From Eulemur rufifrons (lineage: Eukaryota > Chordata > Mammalia > Primates > Lemuridae), in assembly GCF_041146395.1 (NCBI RefSeq), contig NC_090989.1:250346843-250410842 (forward strand): a stretch of DNA of 64,000 nucleotides, in the 5' to 3' direction. The notes beneath the pieces are model-generated. The model was given only the letters and a program-made list of their open reading frames with translations. It was not told the origin of the DNA and searched no databases. The position numbers were made by a program, and so were the translations under genes. Below, in pieces: positions 10,542 through 22,839 of this stretch; the first letter of the stretch is position 1; each line of letters begins with the position of its first letter.

Positions 10542-10689
10542 AGATAAACACTGAAACATTAAACATTGATTGAGTCATATAAGCAAGGAAATAACATTAC
10601 CAATTTAGCTCATTCAGGAGTAGAAAAGACTATCAAATCTAAGGCTATAAATCTGGCAATATATAACAAATTATCAAACTTTTCCTTCA

Positions 10690-11110
10690 TTTAGTCAACA
10701 AATATTTGCTGGGCATCAGTGTTCCAGGTACTGTTCTATGTGCCGAAGATATAGTGAAGAATATTAGACAAGGTTCCTACCCGCTAGGAGCTCAGAGTAG
10801 AGGAAGAGACAATCAAAATGGAAATACGTGAGCAAGGCAGGTCAAAGTAACAGGGTGATGAGACGGGGAGTAAAGTGCAGTGAGGTGAGGGCTAAGGGAA
10901 GGCTTTTTTCAGGAGTGATTTTTGACTGAGATCTGGAAGATGAATCAGCATATGAAAAGTTGAGCAAGAGCAGCAATCTTGATCTGGGGAAGAGCTTGGC
11001 AGAGAGTGAGCAGAAGACCACTACGGGATGAGGCCAGAGAGGAAGCCAGAGTTAGATCATGTACAATTCTGTAAACAATTTAGATGTGGTTCTAAGAAGG
11101 CCGTGGTTGG
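10690..11110 (-). repeat. L2 LINE fragment
   Basis: Antisense L2 3' region: tcaacaaatatttgctgggcatc, ccaggtactgttctatgtgc, gttcctacccgctaggagctc and tctggaagatgaatcagc are diverged forms of the well-known L2 end. Confidence 0.75.
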
Positions 11111-11404
11111 TTTAAAGAAGGAAATTATATTATCTCTTTTGTATTTCTAAGGGATCACTTTCATAGCCTTTGACCTTGTATTTTCACCTAGCGGAATGTG
11201 TTCACATGAAAAAAAGTTTTGCAAAGATGTTCATACTGGGGATTTTATTTCAGTAAAAAAATTAAAGACAAAAAAAAAACAAGTATAATAACTTCAGTGA
11301 ATTGAAAAATATCAAATATGTTCACATACATGAATTCATAATGATTTTTTAAAAACTTATTTGTCATTTTTGGATGATGTAGGGAAATGTAATATTGTAA
11401 AATA

Positions 11405-12170
11405 TATTATTTGGTCCTCTTCCCAGTTTCCTGGCATACAACTCCTTATGCTAATGAGTTGACGGGTGGCTTGCAGCCCCTAGGCAGCTTCAGGATGGGG
11501 ACTGGTCACTGTAAAGACACAGGCAGGATTAGAAGGTTGGGATTTTCAGGCCCCACCCCACCCCCCAGACATTCAGGGAGGGGGAAGGGCTGAAGGTGGA
11601 GTTGATCACCAATGACCTTAGGATTAAATCAATCATGCTTATGTAATGAAGCCTCCATAAAAATCCAAAAAGACTGGGTTCAGAGAGCTTCCTGATAGCT
11701 GAACACATGGAGGCTCCTGGAGGGTGGCAGAGAGGGCATGGAAGCTCTGCACTGCTTCCCACATATCTTGCCCTGTGCATCTCTTCCCTCTGGCTTTTCT
11801 CTGTATTCTTTGTAATATCCTTTATAAAAATAATAATAATAATAAACCATCAAATCTCTTTCCTTCAGTTCTGCAAGCCGTTCAAGCAAATAATGGAACC
11901 TGAGGAGAGGGTTGTGGAAAGGCCAATTTATAGCCAACTGGACAGAAGTATAGGTGACAACCTATTACTTGCGATTGGCATCTGCAGTGGGAGGCAGTCT
12001 TGCGGGCTGAGCGCTCAACCTGTGGGATCTGACGCTCTCTTCAGGTAGATGGTGTCAGAATTAAATTAAATTAGTCAGGACACGCACCTGGTGTTCCCTG
12101 AAGAACTGATTGCTTGCTTGATGTGTAGGGGAAAACCCCGTACACATCTGGTGTCAGAAGGATGTTGTGA
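11405..12170 (+). mobile_element. Retroviral LTR with adjoining leader remnant
   Basis: Landmarks of a common mammalian ERV LTR are in order: atgctaatgagttgacggg, aatcaatcatgcttatgtaatgaagcctccata, gttcagagagcttcc, tggcagagagggcatggaagctctgc and ccttgccctgtgcatctcttcc. These are followed by an expanded (AAT)n at the poly(A) position (11829-11845), ttgcgattggcatctgcagtggg and a leader-like tggtgtcagaaggat. No gag or pol follows. Confidence 0.72.
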
Positions 12171-12798
12171 GAGTATAGTGGGAGAAACCAAATTTGCTCT
12201 ATCCTTCAGAGAAACCAACACATTTTGAAAAACTATTTTTAAAAAAAAATCAATTTTTGTAGCCTCTGCATACAAACTGCATCTTAAAGTAACAAAATGA
12301 GAGGAAATTGATGAGAGGAAATTTCTTCAAAGAACCATAAACAGCTATCAAAAGAAAAACGGATAGCAGAGTTAGAATATTACCGTTTTGCAACTGTTCG
12401 TTTACTAATGAATCAGTGCGGTGATCATCCATCAATAGCTGCAGACATCTCAAAAAGGGAGCAAATGCGCCTCCTGGTGGAAGGCTGCATCATTGCCTAT
12501 GAAGTAGTCTTGCCAAACAAAAATCGAGCCTGAATCTCATCAAGTTTCTACATCCAACTACTCATTAAAAGGAATCACAGGGTCAGAGAAACGCCTTATA
12601 TAACACCAAAATGATATATTCAGATAAATCCAGATTGTAGAAACTACAAAGTGACTCCATTTCTTAAAAATATATTGAGGGGGAAAAAGAGAGAGAAAGA
12701 AGGGGAACCTATAAACTAAAAGAGAACAGAGGGAAATTTGCATACTAGCTCCATATAATACTAAGGAATCATTATTAATTTTTTGTATATGATGATAT
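12171..12798. other. Intergenic, no feature recognised
   Basis: AT-rich sequence. The only point noted is a CTCF-like core at 12468-12480. Confidence 0.4.
12468..12480 (-). promoter_or_regulatory. CTCF-like core motif
   Basis: CGCCTCCTGGTGG fits the complement of the CTCF core CCASYAGRKGGCR at 11 of 13 positions. This is a motif match only. Confidence 0.3.
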
Positions 12799-12813
12799 TG
12801 TGGTTATATTTTT

Positions 12814-13145
12814 TTTTTTTTTTTTTGAGACAGAGTCTCACTCTGTCGCCTGGGCTAGAGTGCCGTGGCATCAGCCTCGCTCACAGCAACCTCCAACTCC
12901 TGGGCTCAAGCGATCCTCCTGCCTCAGCCTCCCGAGTAGCTGGGACTACAGGCATGTGCCACCATGCCCGGCTAATTTTTTCTATATATATATTTTTAGC
13001 TGTCCAAATCATTTCTTTCTATTTTTTAGTAGAGACGGGGTCTCACTCTTGCTCAGGTTGGTCTCGAACTCCTGACCTCGAGCGATCCTCCTGCCTCGGC
13101 CTCCCAGAGTGCTAGGATTACAGGCGTGAGCCACCGCGCCCGGCC
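12814..13145 (-). mobile_element. Young full-length Alu
   Basis: Complete minus-strand strepsirrhine Alu with an exact 15-bp TSD, TGTGGTTATATTTTT, at 12799-12813 and 13146-13160. The left copy runs into the poly(T). Confidence 0.95.
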
Positions 13146-13405
13146 TGTGGTTATATTTTTAAAGGGAAGTTCTGATCTTTTAGAGCTGCCATCTCCAATA
13201 TTTATGGAAGAAAGGGTATGAGGCCTGGAATTTACTTCTAAATAATTGGGAAGGGAGGAAGAAGGTACGGCGGAAATAAGACTAGTCGTGAGCAGGTAAC
13301 TAATTGTTGAAGCGATCTGATAGGTAAATGGGGGCTCATTATATTCCTCTCTCATTTACTATTTTTGTATATATTTAAAATTCTTCCAAATACAATTTTT
13401 TTTTT

Positions 13406-13840
13406 CATTCTTGACCAAACCATTGTACATTAAATTTACAACTTTAACGTACAACATGAAGTCCGTAATTTCTTGAAATTCTCGCCTGGCTCTTGCAGAG
13501 TCTGCACTTTCCGTCTTCCCCATCAGGAGGGATACCTAATTCTTCATCTGTCCACTGGGAAGGATCAGGGTATGGAAAGTGACCCAGCACAGCATCCGAG
13601 TCCTGCCAAAAGCGCCAGAGAATCCAGCACCACACGGTTGCACTGAAGAACTCAGCCTTGATCACCTGGGCTCTGGTCAGCTGGAGAAACTATCTATACC
13701 GGGACTCAACCGCCAGCACGACGGACGCCGTCGCCTCCAGCCGCCTCCAGTCGCCCCCGCGCGGCAGCCTCCGAAGAGGCGACCTCCTGCGCCAACGGAC
13801 GTCAGAGCCGACAGGCTCGCCCGCGTCCCGACCGCGGTTG
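13406..13840 (-). pseudogene. NDUFB2P: NDUFB2 processed pseudogene
   Basis: This is a retrocopy of the mRNA for complex I subunit B2. The conserved C-terminal half is clear on the minus strand: [20 protein letters not shown], then [15 protein letters not shown]. Exon boundaries are absent. The copy is broken. The start ATG reads CTG, the N-terminal part is about 13 nt shorter than the human one (out of frame), CAG after RYR has become TAG (13690-13692), and the normal stop after GED has become GGA, so the frame runs on to 13444. An A10 tail is at 13396-13405 (as T on plus). TSDs TCTTCCAAATACAATTTTT (13382-13400) and TCTTCCAAATAAAATTTTT (13841-13859) differ at one base. The target site is A-rich, as L1 machinery prefers. 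Confidence 0.95.
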
Positions 13841-13860
13841 TCTTCCAAATAAAATTTTTT

Positions 13861-15179
13861 TAAAAAATTATGCCTTGAAGTAATAAGTAAACTGTGTATT
13901 TAAGCTATCATTGATCCTCATTCTATCTTATAACAGCTACATTTTCGACTAAAATTTTGAAGCCTATTTGAATTCTCAACTCTGTTATGATGAGATCTGA
14001 ACAATTGATATTCAAGCGAGAGTAGTCCCTGGGTGCTTACCCATCCCTGGAAGGACTATATTTATGTCCCCAAGGAGGCATTTGATAACCCACATAAATA
14101 GTTCATTTGCGAGTGCAGTTAAATACATCTGGTATTGCTTGAATTTGGGACCATCATTCTGGCTTACTCTGGGAAATTAACACACTCTCCCTACTTTCCA
14201 CCACCACCACCACCACATTTGAAAAGAAAAAGAAAGAAGTGAAATCAATATTGTTTATGTTCACATACTTCTGGCTACCACCTACCATATTTCCACACTT
14301 TCCCATTTACCTATGGCTGCAAAACCCACAAGGCTGGGTTGAATAAAAAAGTAAAGCAGTGAGAGAGTGTGTTCAGCTGAGCATGATTGGGAACTGTGGA
14401 CTCACAAATTCACAAACCCAGGTGGTTTGCAGTACCTGGGTAACTACTGGACATTCCCACAAGAGGGCACTCTAGCTTGCTCAAAAATTACAGATACACG
14501 AAAACTGGGTTTTATGTAAGGCCTCAGTAACCAGCCCACAAAACTTAGAAGGAGCTGCTAAGGCATAGTGGGCAGGGAAGAGAAGGGGCCAGGAAATCAG
14601 GAGAGAAGGTGTCCTCTGTCAGTAAACTCACCTCTTCAACTTCGGATCGAATAAGGGTCTACGCTTGGAGCTATGTTTTTAAAAGCCAGTAAGGGGCTTC
14701 GTTTGTCCCCTAGCAGAGTATATTAATTGGGGAAGGCAAGCGAGAGAGCCCATGGATTTCAGGTGTGGAGAGAAAGCTGATCTGGGTGCAGGACCTCACC
14801 ACCAGACTGAGTCAGCAACCAGGAATTGAGATGGGGCACTCACCTACAAATCCCCACTTTGAAATTTTTTGTCACTATTCTGGAGATATACAGAAACTAC
14901 TATAATCAGCAACTTACCCAGTGAAATTTGTTGCTTACAGAGGCAGAAGGTCACACACTCTGTGCCAGAGATGGAGTTCTGAGCTGAACCCTTAGCTGAA
15001 TATTAGTTTCCCTCTAGGAAGCACGGTTGGCATGGCACTGTCTTTATATCCTTCTGAGATTAGTAGAGCAGAGTAACTTGTCTGACATCTTAAGCGTTTA
15101 GTAGTCCAAGACAATGTTCATTAGTTCCGTTTTTGCTACTGGTTGGATCTCTGTACTTTCAGTGTCAAGTTATGTGACT
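13861..15179. other. Intergenic, no gene recognised
   Basis: It holds a (CCA)n microsatellite at 14198-14216 and a CTCF-like core at 14457-14469. The rest shows no exon-like frame or repeat family I can name. Confidence 0.4.
14457..14469 (+). promoter_or_regulatory. CTCF-like core motif
   Basis: CCACAAGAGGGCA fits the CTCF core CCASYAGRKGGCR at 12 of 13 positions. Confidence 0.4.
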
Positions 15180-16602
15180 TAGTTTATTACATAAACTAAG
15201 TTTATGTAGTATTTTACATCCTTTGTTGTCACTTCGACAAAGTTCATAGCATCTTTACCAGGGATAGATTCCATCTCAAGAAACTACCTTCTCTGCTCTT
15301 CCATAAGAAGCAGTAAGTACCTCATTCATTCAAGCTTTACCATGAGATTGCAGCAATTCAGTCACATCTTCAGGCTCCACTTCTAATTCTAGTTCTCTTG
15401 CTATTTCTACCCCATCTGCAGTTCCTTCCTCCACTGAAGTCTTGAACCCCTCAAAGTCATCCATGAAGGTTAGAATCAACTTCTTCCAAACTCCTGTCAT
15501 GCTGATATTTTGACCTCCTCCCATAAATCATGAACATACTTAATGGCATCTAGAATGGCGAATCCTTTTCAGAAAGTTTTCAGTTTACATTGCCAAGATC
15601 CATTAGAGGAATCACTATCTAGGCAGCTAAAGCCTTAGGAAATGTATTTCTTAAACAATAAGACCTGAAAGGTGAAATTATTTATTGATCCATGGACTGC
15701 AGAATGGGTGTTGTGTTAGCAGGCATGAAAACAACATCAATCTCCTTGAACATATCCATCAGAGCTCTTGAGTAGTAATATTTGGATGAATTTTTTTTTC
15801 TGAGCAGTAGGTATCAACAAATGGCTTAAAATATTCAGTAAACCATACTGTCAACAGATGTACTGTCATCCGGGCTATGTTGTTCCATTTATAGAGCACA
15901 GGCAGAATAGATTTTGCATAATTCTTAAGGGTCCTAGGATTTTCAAAATGGCAATTGAACATTGGCTTCAACTTAAAGGCACCAGCTGCATTAGCCCCTA
16001 ACAAGAGAGTTAGCCTGACATTTAAAGCTTTGACACCAGGCATTGACTTCTCCTCTATAGCTATGAAAGTCCTCGATGGCATCTTTTTCCAATAAAAGGC
16101 TGTTTGATCTACGCTGAAAATCTGCTGTTTAGTGTAGCCACCTTTATATTAGCTAGAGCTTCTGGATAATTTGCTGCAGCTTCCACATTGGCACTTGCTG
16201 CTTTACCTTGCACTTTTATGTCAGGGAGATGGCTTCTGTCCTTAAACCTCATAAACCAATGGAGGAACTGGTGGTCAGTGGAGCAATCAGAACACACACA
16301 GTGTTTATCAATTATGTTCACTATCATCTCTGGGTGTGGGTCGTGACACCCCAAAACAGAATAGTAACGTCAAAAATCATTGATCACACATCACCATGCA
16401 AGATATAATAAAAATGAAAAAGCTTGAAATACTGCAAGAATTCCAAAATGTGAAACAGAGACAGGAAGTGAGCACATGCTGTTGGAAAAATGGCACCAAC
16501 AGACTTGCTCATCACAAGGTTGCCACAAACCATTAATTTGTAAATAATGCAAGTTCTGTAAAGCGTAATAGGATGAGGCACAATAAAACGAGATATGCTT
16601 AT
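15180..16602 (-). mobile_element. Tigger1-type DNA transposon with internal deletion
   Basis: The 5' inverted repeat is at the right end (cacaataaaacgagatatgc, 16583-16602), followed leftward by the leader and transposase remnants. The leader jumps from 'gttctgattgctccactgacc' straight into the mid-transposase sequence near 16250. About 400 bp, covering the transposase start, is therefore missing compared with the copy at 1-2334. The 3' end fades out near 15180 without a clear inverted repeat. Transposase blocks around 15759-16082 and 15330-15524 are readable but frameshifted. Confidence 0.85.
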
Positions 16603-17455
16603 ATTTGGTTGACCTGGGAGCTCTGCCCTCTAGCTTTATATCAAAAGCCCAGTGATGATTTTCAAGGCTTTTGGTAACCTGCCCTCATTTTGCCTACACT
16701 GCTTAATTTCACTCTCTTACGCTACCTTAATCCTACATTATAAGACCAATTGTGTTTCTATCTCTCAACAGTATCACTGTATTTACTCCTATCTCTTTGT
16801 CTTCTTCCTCTCTGCCTGTAGACAGTTTTACCAAAGTCCCACCTCCTCTGCAAACTTTGACCTTCGTAGCCCAGGGATTTTTGTTTCTTTTGCCCATCTA
16901 AAGGCTTCCTTATGTGTTAAGCCTGTGCCAAGTGTTGCTTTCACAAATGGCTCATATGAAAAATTTTTACTAATATCCCACTTCGCATAGCTTGATTATA
17001 CCTGGTACACCTGTTTTATGGAAACAGACACAGGCCATATCTTGCATGAATCTTGGAATAGAGATAATTAATTTTAATTAGCATGAAACAGTGCATGATA
17101 ACATTAGTAAATGACAAGTCACTGAAGCCGACAAGGCCCTGTTCCCAAGTTTCTCGTGGTAAGCACTTCACACTGCACTCACCATGGCTGGAGCTGTGCA
17201 CGCATCTCCATTCAAGCTTCATCGTCTCCAACCACAGCCTGACTCTCTGATCCGCAGGTGCAAACTCTGTCAGAAAGCATTTTGTGGTTTTATTTCCAGC
17301 TGTTCTTCTGGATGTTTTCAGTATTTGTTAACCATGTGCTTACTCTTAAATCTGCACAAAAGAGTCAGAATGCTCACAAATGTCTCTGAAGAAAACCGTT
17401 GCCTTTCTCTCACATTATCCTCTTTCCTTTCTTCCAGTTTCTTCTCTCCTTAATT
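16603..17455. other. Intergenic, no feature recognised
   Basis: Open frames at 16652-16990 and 17184-17453 have no recognisable family and no splice context. Confidence 0.4.
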
Positions 17456-17800
17456 AATCAGGGTAATTAACAGGTAACCCCAAAATATCATGGGCTTAAA
17501 ATGATAAAAGTGTATTTCGTGTCCATATTACTGTCCAGGGCCAGGCTCCACTCAGACATTAAAGGACCCAGGATGATAGAGGCTCCCATGTTCTGCCTGG
17601 GCAGTGACACCCACCAGTTGGGGAGGAGGGGAGACAAAAGAAAACATGGGAGATGATGCAGGACTGCAAGGAGTGCATAACTTTTCCATCCACATTCCTG
17701 CCAGAACTCAACTACAGGGCCCCACCTAACTGCAGGGGTGCTGGAAAATGTAATTTAGCTGTGTTTCCAGGAACAGAGCGAAATGAATTTAGTGAACAAA
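17456..17800 (+). repeat. Old interspersed repeat, family not named
   Basis: The stretch aligns loosely by eye with 30300-30640: (a)tatcatgggcttaaaatgat.., ..tttccatccacattcctgcc.., ctggaaaatgtaatttagct. The two appear to be diverged copies of one family. Confidence 0.4.
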
Positions 17801-18820
17801 CCCTCATTCCATTTGGCTAGGGAGAGGTCTGCATATGCCCTGTTCTCTCCAGCCAGTCCATGGAAACATCCTTCGACGCCTCACACAATGCCAGCCATGT
17901 GTTTGATGGTTCCTATACAATCAGTCCAGTGACATCTGTTAACAAACATATACATCATGTATCATATACTATCTTGTATAAAAATGTACACATTTCTTAA
18001 TTCTTCGATGAGATTTCAAGGTTGAGGGGTGGCAGGGCGAGAGGAGGCCAGCTAGCAAGGGCTGTTTTTCATGGGAAGGGGAAAAAGTAAACAATTTAGA
18101 ACTTTTAGAAACTCAATTGGATGTGTATCCACAGATTATGATGTTACCAAATTAATCCATGCAGGAATTTGAGTGGAAAGATATTTGTTTCTTAGCAGAC
18201 TGTTTATATCAGGGACAGTTGGGTTGGGTCAAGAGGCATTAGAAAGGATATTTTAAAGACTGGCAGAGGGTGCTCTCATGGTGTCACAGGCAGGGGATTC
18301 CACTAGAGGGCCCTGTTTCAAAACCTTACAAAGCGGGAGAAGCGCCGCTTCCTGATGAACTGCAACTCTCAGACCTTTTCAAGTATTTAGGGCACTTCCT
18401 TATCAATTGTAGCTGGTTTTTCTGAAATACTATTGATGTGGCAAATTTCATCTTTCAGTATGACATGGAAATGTTTTGGTAAAAAAATTTAGCCCAAAGT
18501 TTTCTTAACAGAGAATATTTCATTCTGAACGAATCATTTAAAATGGACAACCTGCACTGAAATGACAGCCTGTCCCCCAAAGTGCAGAATCAGCAGCGAT
18601 GTTGCGGGAGTTCAGCAAGCAGCCCAAGCTGTAAATTTCTCTTGCTCCAAGTGGATTTTTAAAGCCAACACAGATTCCACCCCCTCCCCTTTTTCCAGCT
18701 CTATTTTGGGACACACATTTCAAAATCCCTAAGGTTATTTCTGCTGTTATGTGGATTTCTGACAACTCTAAATAAGTCCAATTAAAATATTCTCTGAAAC
18801 TAAAATAGGAAGATTATAAT
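17801..18820. other. Intergenic, no gene recognised
   Basis: Unique-looking sequence with one CTCF-like core at 18300-18312. Confidence 0.4.
18300..18312 (+). promoter_or_regulatory. CTCF-like core motif
   Basis: CCACTAGAGGGCC fits the CTCF core at 12 of 13 positions; only the last base differs. Confidence 0.4.
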
Positions 18821-18840
18821 AAGAAAAGCTGCAAATCCTT

Positions 18841-19173
<333 letters not shown>

Positions 19174-19191
19174 AAGAAAAGCTGCAAATCC

Positions 19192-19929
19192 AGTATTTAT
19201 CGGCCAGAGCCCACCAGTTGTCATTATAAGGCATCTCCAGAACTGCTGACAAGACAGAACAAAGGACACCAATGTCTTTCTCCTAACTGTGCATCCATTA
19301 ATACTGGCCTCTTTTGTACCGGGTGTTAGCTCTCAAACCGAAAAGGAAGTTCATCTGATTAAAAATAAAAAAGTCAAGGAAATGGATAGTGGGTCCTGAC
19401 GCTGTCCTTTCTTCCCTTCCCCAGCCTCGGTCCTGCTCAAAGGAGACCAATGGTGGGATCTCCCACCACTTCTGCTCTCATCGTCCCTCCAGCAAATTTG
19501 ATAAACATCGGTTTATTCCCAGAAGCAAATGAAGTCATCACTGGAGCCTCCACTCCTACCAGCCCTCAGGACTTTTGCTGTATTTAAATGGAGCCCCCAC
19601 ACTACATACAACATTACTAAACACTTCTAATACACACCCACAATTGTTGATGAGAAATCAGAGTACTATGGTCAGGCTAAAATAGTCTCCCTCCAGTACT
19701 GCAGCCATCTGAGTTATCTTAGAGTCTACGTTGAAAACACCTTCCATCCCAGTTCTTCCAAACTTACAGCAGTCACATATTTCCTTATCTACTAAAACCC
19801 AGACCAAAAAAAAAAAAAATTGCACATTTGTGTGTGCTTTTGTTTGTGTGGCGGAGGTAGAGTGAGCAATCCAGATTAAGTTTGGCTGAGCTAATGTGTA
19901 TATACTTCTACCTCTGGCCATGATGGAGT
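19192..19929. other. Intergenic, no feature recognised
   Basis: Nothing beyond short chance frames. Confidence 0.4.
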
Positions 19930-21616
19930 ACCAGGGACTGGATTTATCTTTCTGTCTTAATTAGAAAATCAGACAAAATGTATAAAGCAATGGTTTTAAG
20001 ATATTGATCAATGCAGGACTGTGATTCCTGAAAGAAGGGAAATGAATGAGTTGAGCCCTACAATTGCCCCAGTTTTCTGCTAGAGAAAGTTTCTAGGTTG
20101 CAGTACAGAAAGAGAAAACCCAAAGAGAGCACAGCAGTCTCACTGAGTTGAGGAGTTGGAGATTGAAGTTTTAGGAGACCAGGGCAGCTAGAATTTCCCT
20201 TAGAGAGGAGAGAATTACCTAGAGAGAGAACTCTGACATCTTTCACTCAGTAATAATCTGTGCATGTGTGAGACAAAACTTCCTGAGACCAGGGTTAAGA
20301 AGTCCAAGAAATCAGTATACCAAACAATGCCATGCATGCAAAAAGAAAAAAAAAAAAAGCAGGAAAATAGGATCCATAACTAGGAAAAAAATCAATCAAT
20401 AGAAATACAGACAAAAATAACAGAGATAATGGAATTTTCAGACAAGGATGTTTCAAAAGCTATTACAAATAAGCTCCATATATTCAGGAAGTTAGAGGAA
20501 AACATAAGAATGATCAGGAGAGTAATGAGAGGTATAAAAAAGACCCATGGAACTTCTAGAAAAATAAGAATACAACCTTTGAAATGAAAAATACCAATGA
20601 ATGAGATTAGCAACAGCTTAAACACTATAGAATAAAAGATAAATGAACTTGATATATAGTAATACAAACTCTCCTAAATGAATAGCACAGAGTGAAAAAA
20701 AAACTGAAAGAAGTAAACAGAGCATAAGTTACCTGGGAGACAATATCAATATGTGAAATTGAAGTTCCAGAGATACTAAAATATACTGTAAATATAAAGA
20801 CACAGATAAGGTAAAAGGAAAAGAATGGAAAAGATATGCCATGCAAACACCAATATTGTGAAAGTACATTTCAGAACAAGGAATACTACCTGGGACAAAG
20901 AAGGACATTTGGTAATGACAAATGTGTATGTACCTTATAACAGAGCTTTACAGAAAAATTTCTTTTTTTTTTTTTTAAGACAGAGTCTCACTTTGTCACC
21001 CTGGGTAGACGGCAATGACATCATCATAGCTCACTGCAGCCTCAAACTCCTGGGCTCAAGCAATCCTTCTGCCTCAGCTTCCAGAGTAGCTGGGAGTACA
21101 GGTGTATACCATCATGTCTGGATAATTTTTCTATATTCAGTAGAGATGGGATCTCACTATTGCTCAGGCTGGAGTTGAACTCCTGAGCTCAAGCGATCTT
21201 TCCACCTTGGTCTCTCAGAGTGCTATGATTAGGTGTGAGCCACCGCACACAGCCTAAAGAAAACTTTCATAGAAAAGAAAGGAAATAGATAAATCTGCAA
21301 TTATACTGTAGTCAGAGACTTCAACACTCTTTTGTCAGTAATTAATAGAACAAGAAGCAGAAAAAAAAACATCAGTAAGAACATAGGAGATTGACTAACA
21401 CTACCAACCAACATGATCTAACCGATATTTATAGAACACACCACACAACAGCAGCCGAAATCATATTTTTTTCAAATGCTGTGGAACATACACCAAGATA
21501 TACCATATTCCAGGTGATAAAATGTCTCAAATTTTAGAGAACCGAAATCATACAAAATATGTTCTCTAACCACAACAAAGTTAAACTAGGTATCAGTAAT
21601 AGAAAAAAACTCACCA
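19930..21616 (+). mobile_element. Old L1M/HAL1 LINE fragment
   Basis: ORF1-like text (gcttcaaaagctattacaaataag, ggaagttagaggaaaacat) leads to the start of the endonuclease region: taccttataacagagcttt, agagacttcaacactcttttg, gatctaaccgatatttatagaac and atataccatattccaggtg. An Alu interrupts it at 20963-21254. Many stops; dead. Confidence 0.75.
20963..21254 (-). mobile_element. Diverged Alu inside the LINE
   Basis: Poly(T), gacagagtctcactttgtcacc, and an end of gagccaccgcacacagcc. It lacks the long linker and is well diverged, so it is an older dimer. Confidence 0.85.
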
Positions 21617-21680
21617 GAGCTGGGTGCAGTGGTGCACACCTGTAGTCCCAGGCATTCAGAAGGATTGCTTGAGCCCATGC
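21617..21680 (+). mobile_element. Short Alu/FLAM head fragment
   Basis: agctgggtgcagtggtgcacacctgtagtccca followed by gattgcttgagccca, with an internal deletion. Confidence 0.6.
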
Positions 21681-22140
21681 AGCACCGTGAAGGCCATGTT
21701 AGGGGGTCTGAACTTTATTCCAAGTGCAATGGGAAGCCACTGTGGGTTGTTAAGCAGGGAGTGTGACATAACTAAATCTGTGTGTCAAAAAAGATGACTC
21801 TGCACTCTGAAGAACAAACCAAAAGGAGCAAGAGATGAAAACAGAAAGATCAGTTACTTGGCTGCTCCACTGGTCCAGGCCAGAGGTTAAACAGTCGCTT
21901 TAACTAAAGTGATGGTGGTGGAAGTGAAGAAACGAGGATAGTCAAGATCCATTTGGAAGGATGACAGCCGGACATGAGAGGTGAGAGGGAGGTGACTCTG
22001 GGATGACTCCTAAGGTTCTGGCTTGTACCACTGGATGAATGGTGGCGCTGATCGCTAGAATGGAGGATGCTAGAAGACAGTCAGCATGGGTTTCAGTGAT
22101 AGGACTGTGTAATCTGAGATGGCTCGAGACATCCAAAAGA
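21681..22140 (-). repeat. L2 LINE fragment
   Basis: Antisense L2 landmarks: gcaatgggaagccactgtggg, gatgactctgcactctg, gtccaggccagaggtta and gatgactcctaaggttctggc. Confidence 0.72.
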
Positions 22141-22634
22141 CAATGGCAAGTAAGTGAGAGAGCCTCAACTCAAATAAGTTTACCAAAAGGAAGGGGGATT
22201 TAATGGCCCACAAAGCACAAGTCAAAAAAAAAAAAAAAAGTCATGGTGGTACGTTGTCAGACACAGCTGGAGCCAGAAGTTGAAATAATATTAATGGGAC
22301 TCATTCTCTTTCCTCATTGCTAAGAAAAAGTAATATTAGTCCATTCAAATGAAAAATAAAAAATATTTTCTTTAAAGAAAACAAAGAACAAAAATCCATG
22401 ACTTCAAATGTGCCTCAGAATCAAGTAGAGAAGAAAGATAGATGGGCTGAATGACCTCAAAATCTCTGCTAGCCCTAAGGTTTTGTTATTATTCTGGAAG
22501 GTTTGGAATTATCCAGAATGGTGGCTTATTCTTCTTCAATTAAATTGTTTCCATTTCTTAACGATAATATTTTTATCATTATATATCAAGAAGGGAACTC
22601 AGCTTCCCTGATGTACATACTCAAGAGGTAGTAA
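22141..22634. other. Intergenic, no feature recognised
   Basis: AT-rich, with an A17 run near 22225. Confidence 0.4.
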
Positions 22635-22830
22635 TGATATGATAGATAAAAGCATAAGATATGAGGTCAGAGAGTCCTGTGTTCAGATTCCATCAAACAT
22701 TAGTCAGTTATGTGAACTTACACAATATATTTTACTTTTCTGAGCATCAGTTTTCTAGTTTTCAAAATGAGAATAATAACAGTGCTTACATCATAATTTT
22801 TGTAAAGATTAAAAGAGCTCCTAAACATTT
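22635..22830 (+). repeat. MIR SINE
   Basis: MIR order is preserved: gtcagagagtcctgtgttcagattcc, ttatgtgaacttacacaat, ctgagcatcagttttctag and aatgagaataataacagtgc. Confidence 0.78.
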
Positions 22831-22839
22831 TGAAAAAGG

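Noticed and set aside
12783..13115. 110-codon frame (plus) with Alu-type protein text
   Set aside because: It is translation of an antisense Alu. The same holds for frames at 7409, 8448, 20825, 46248 and 46459.
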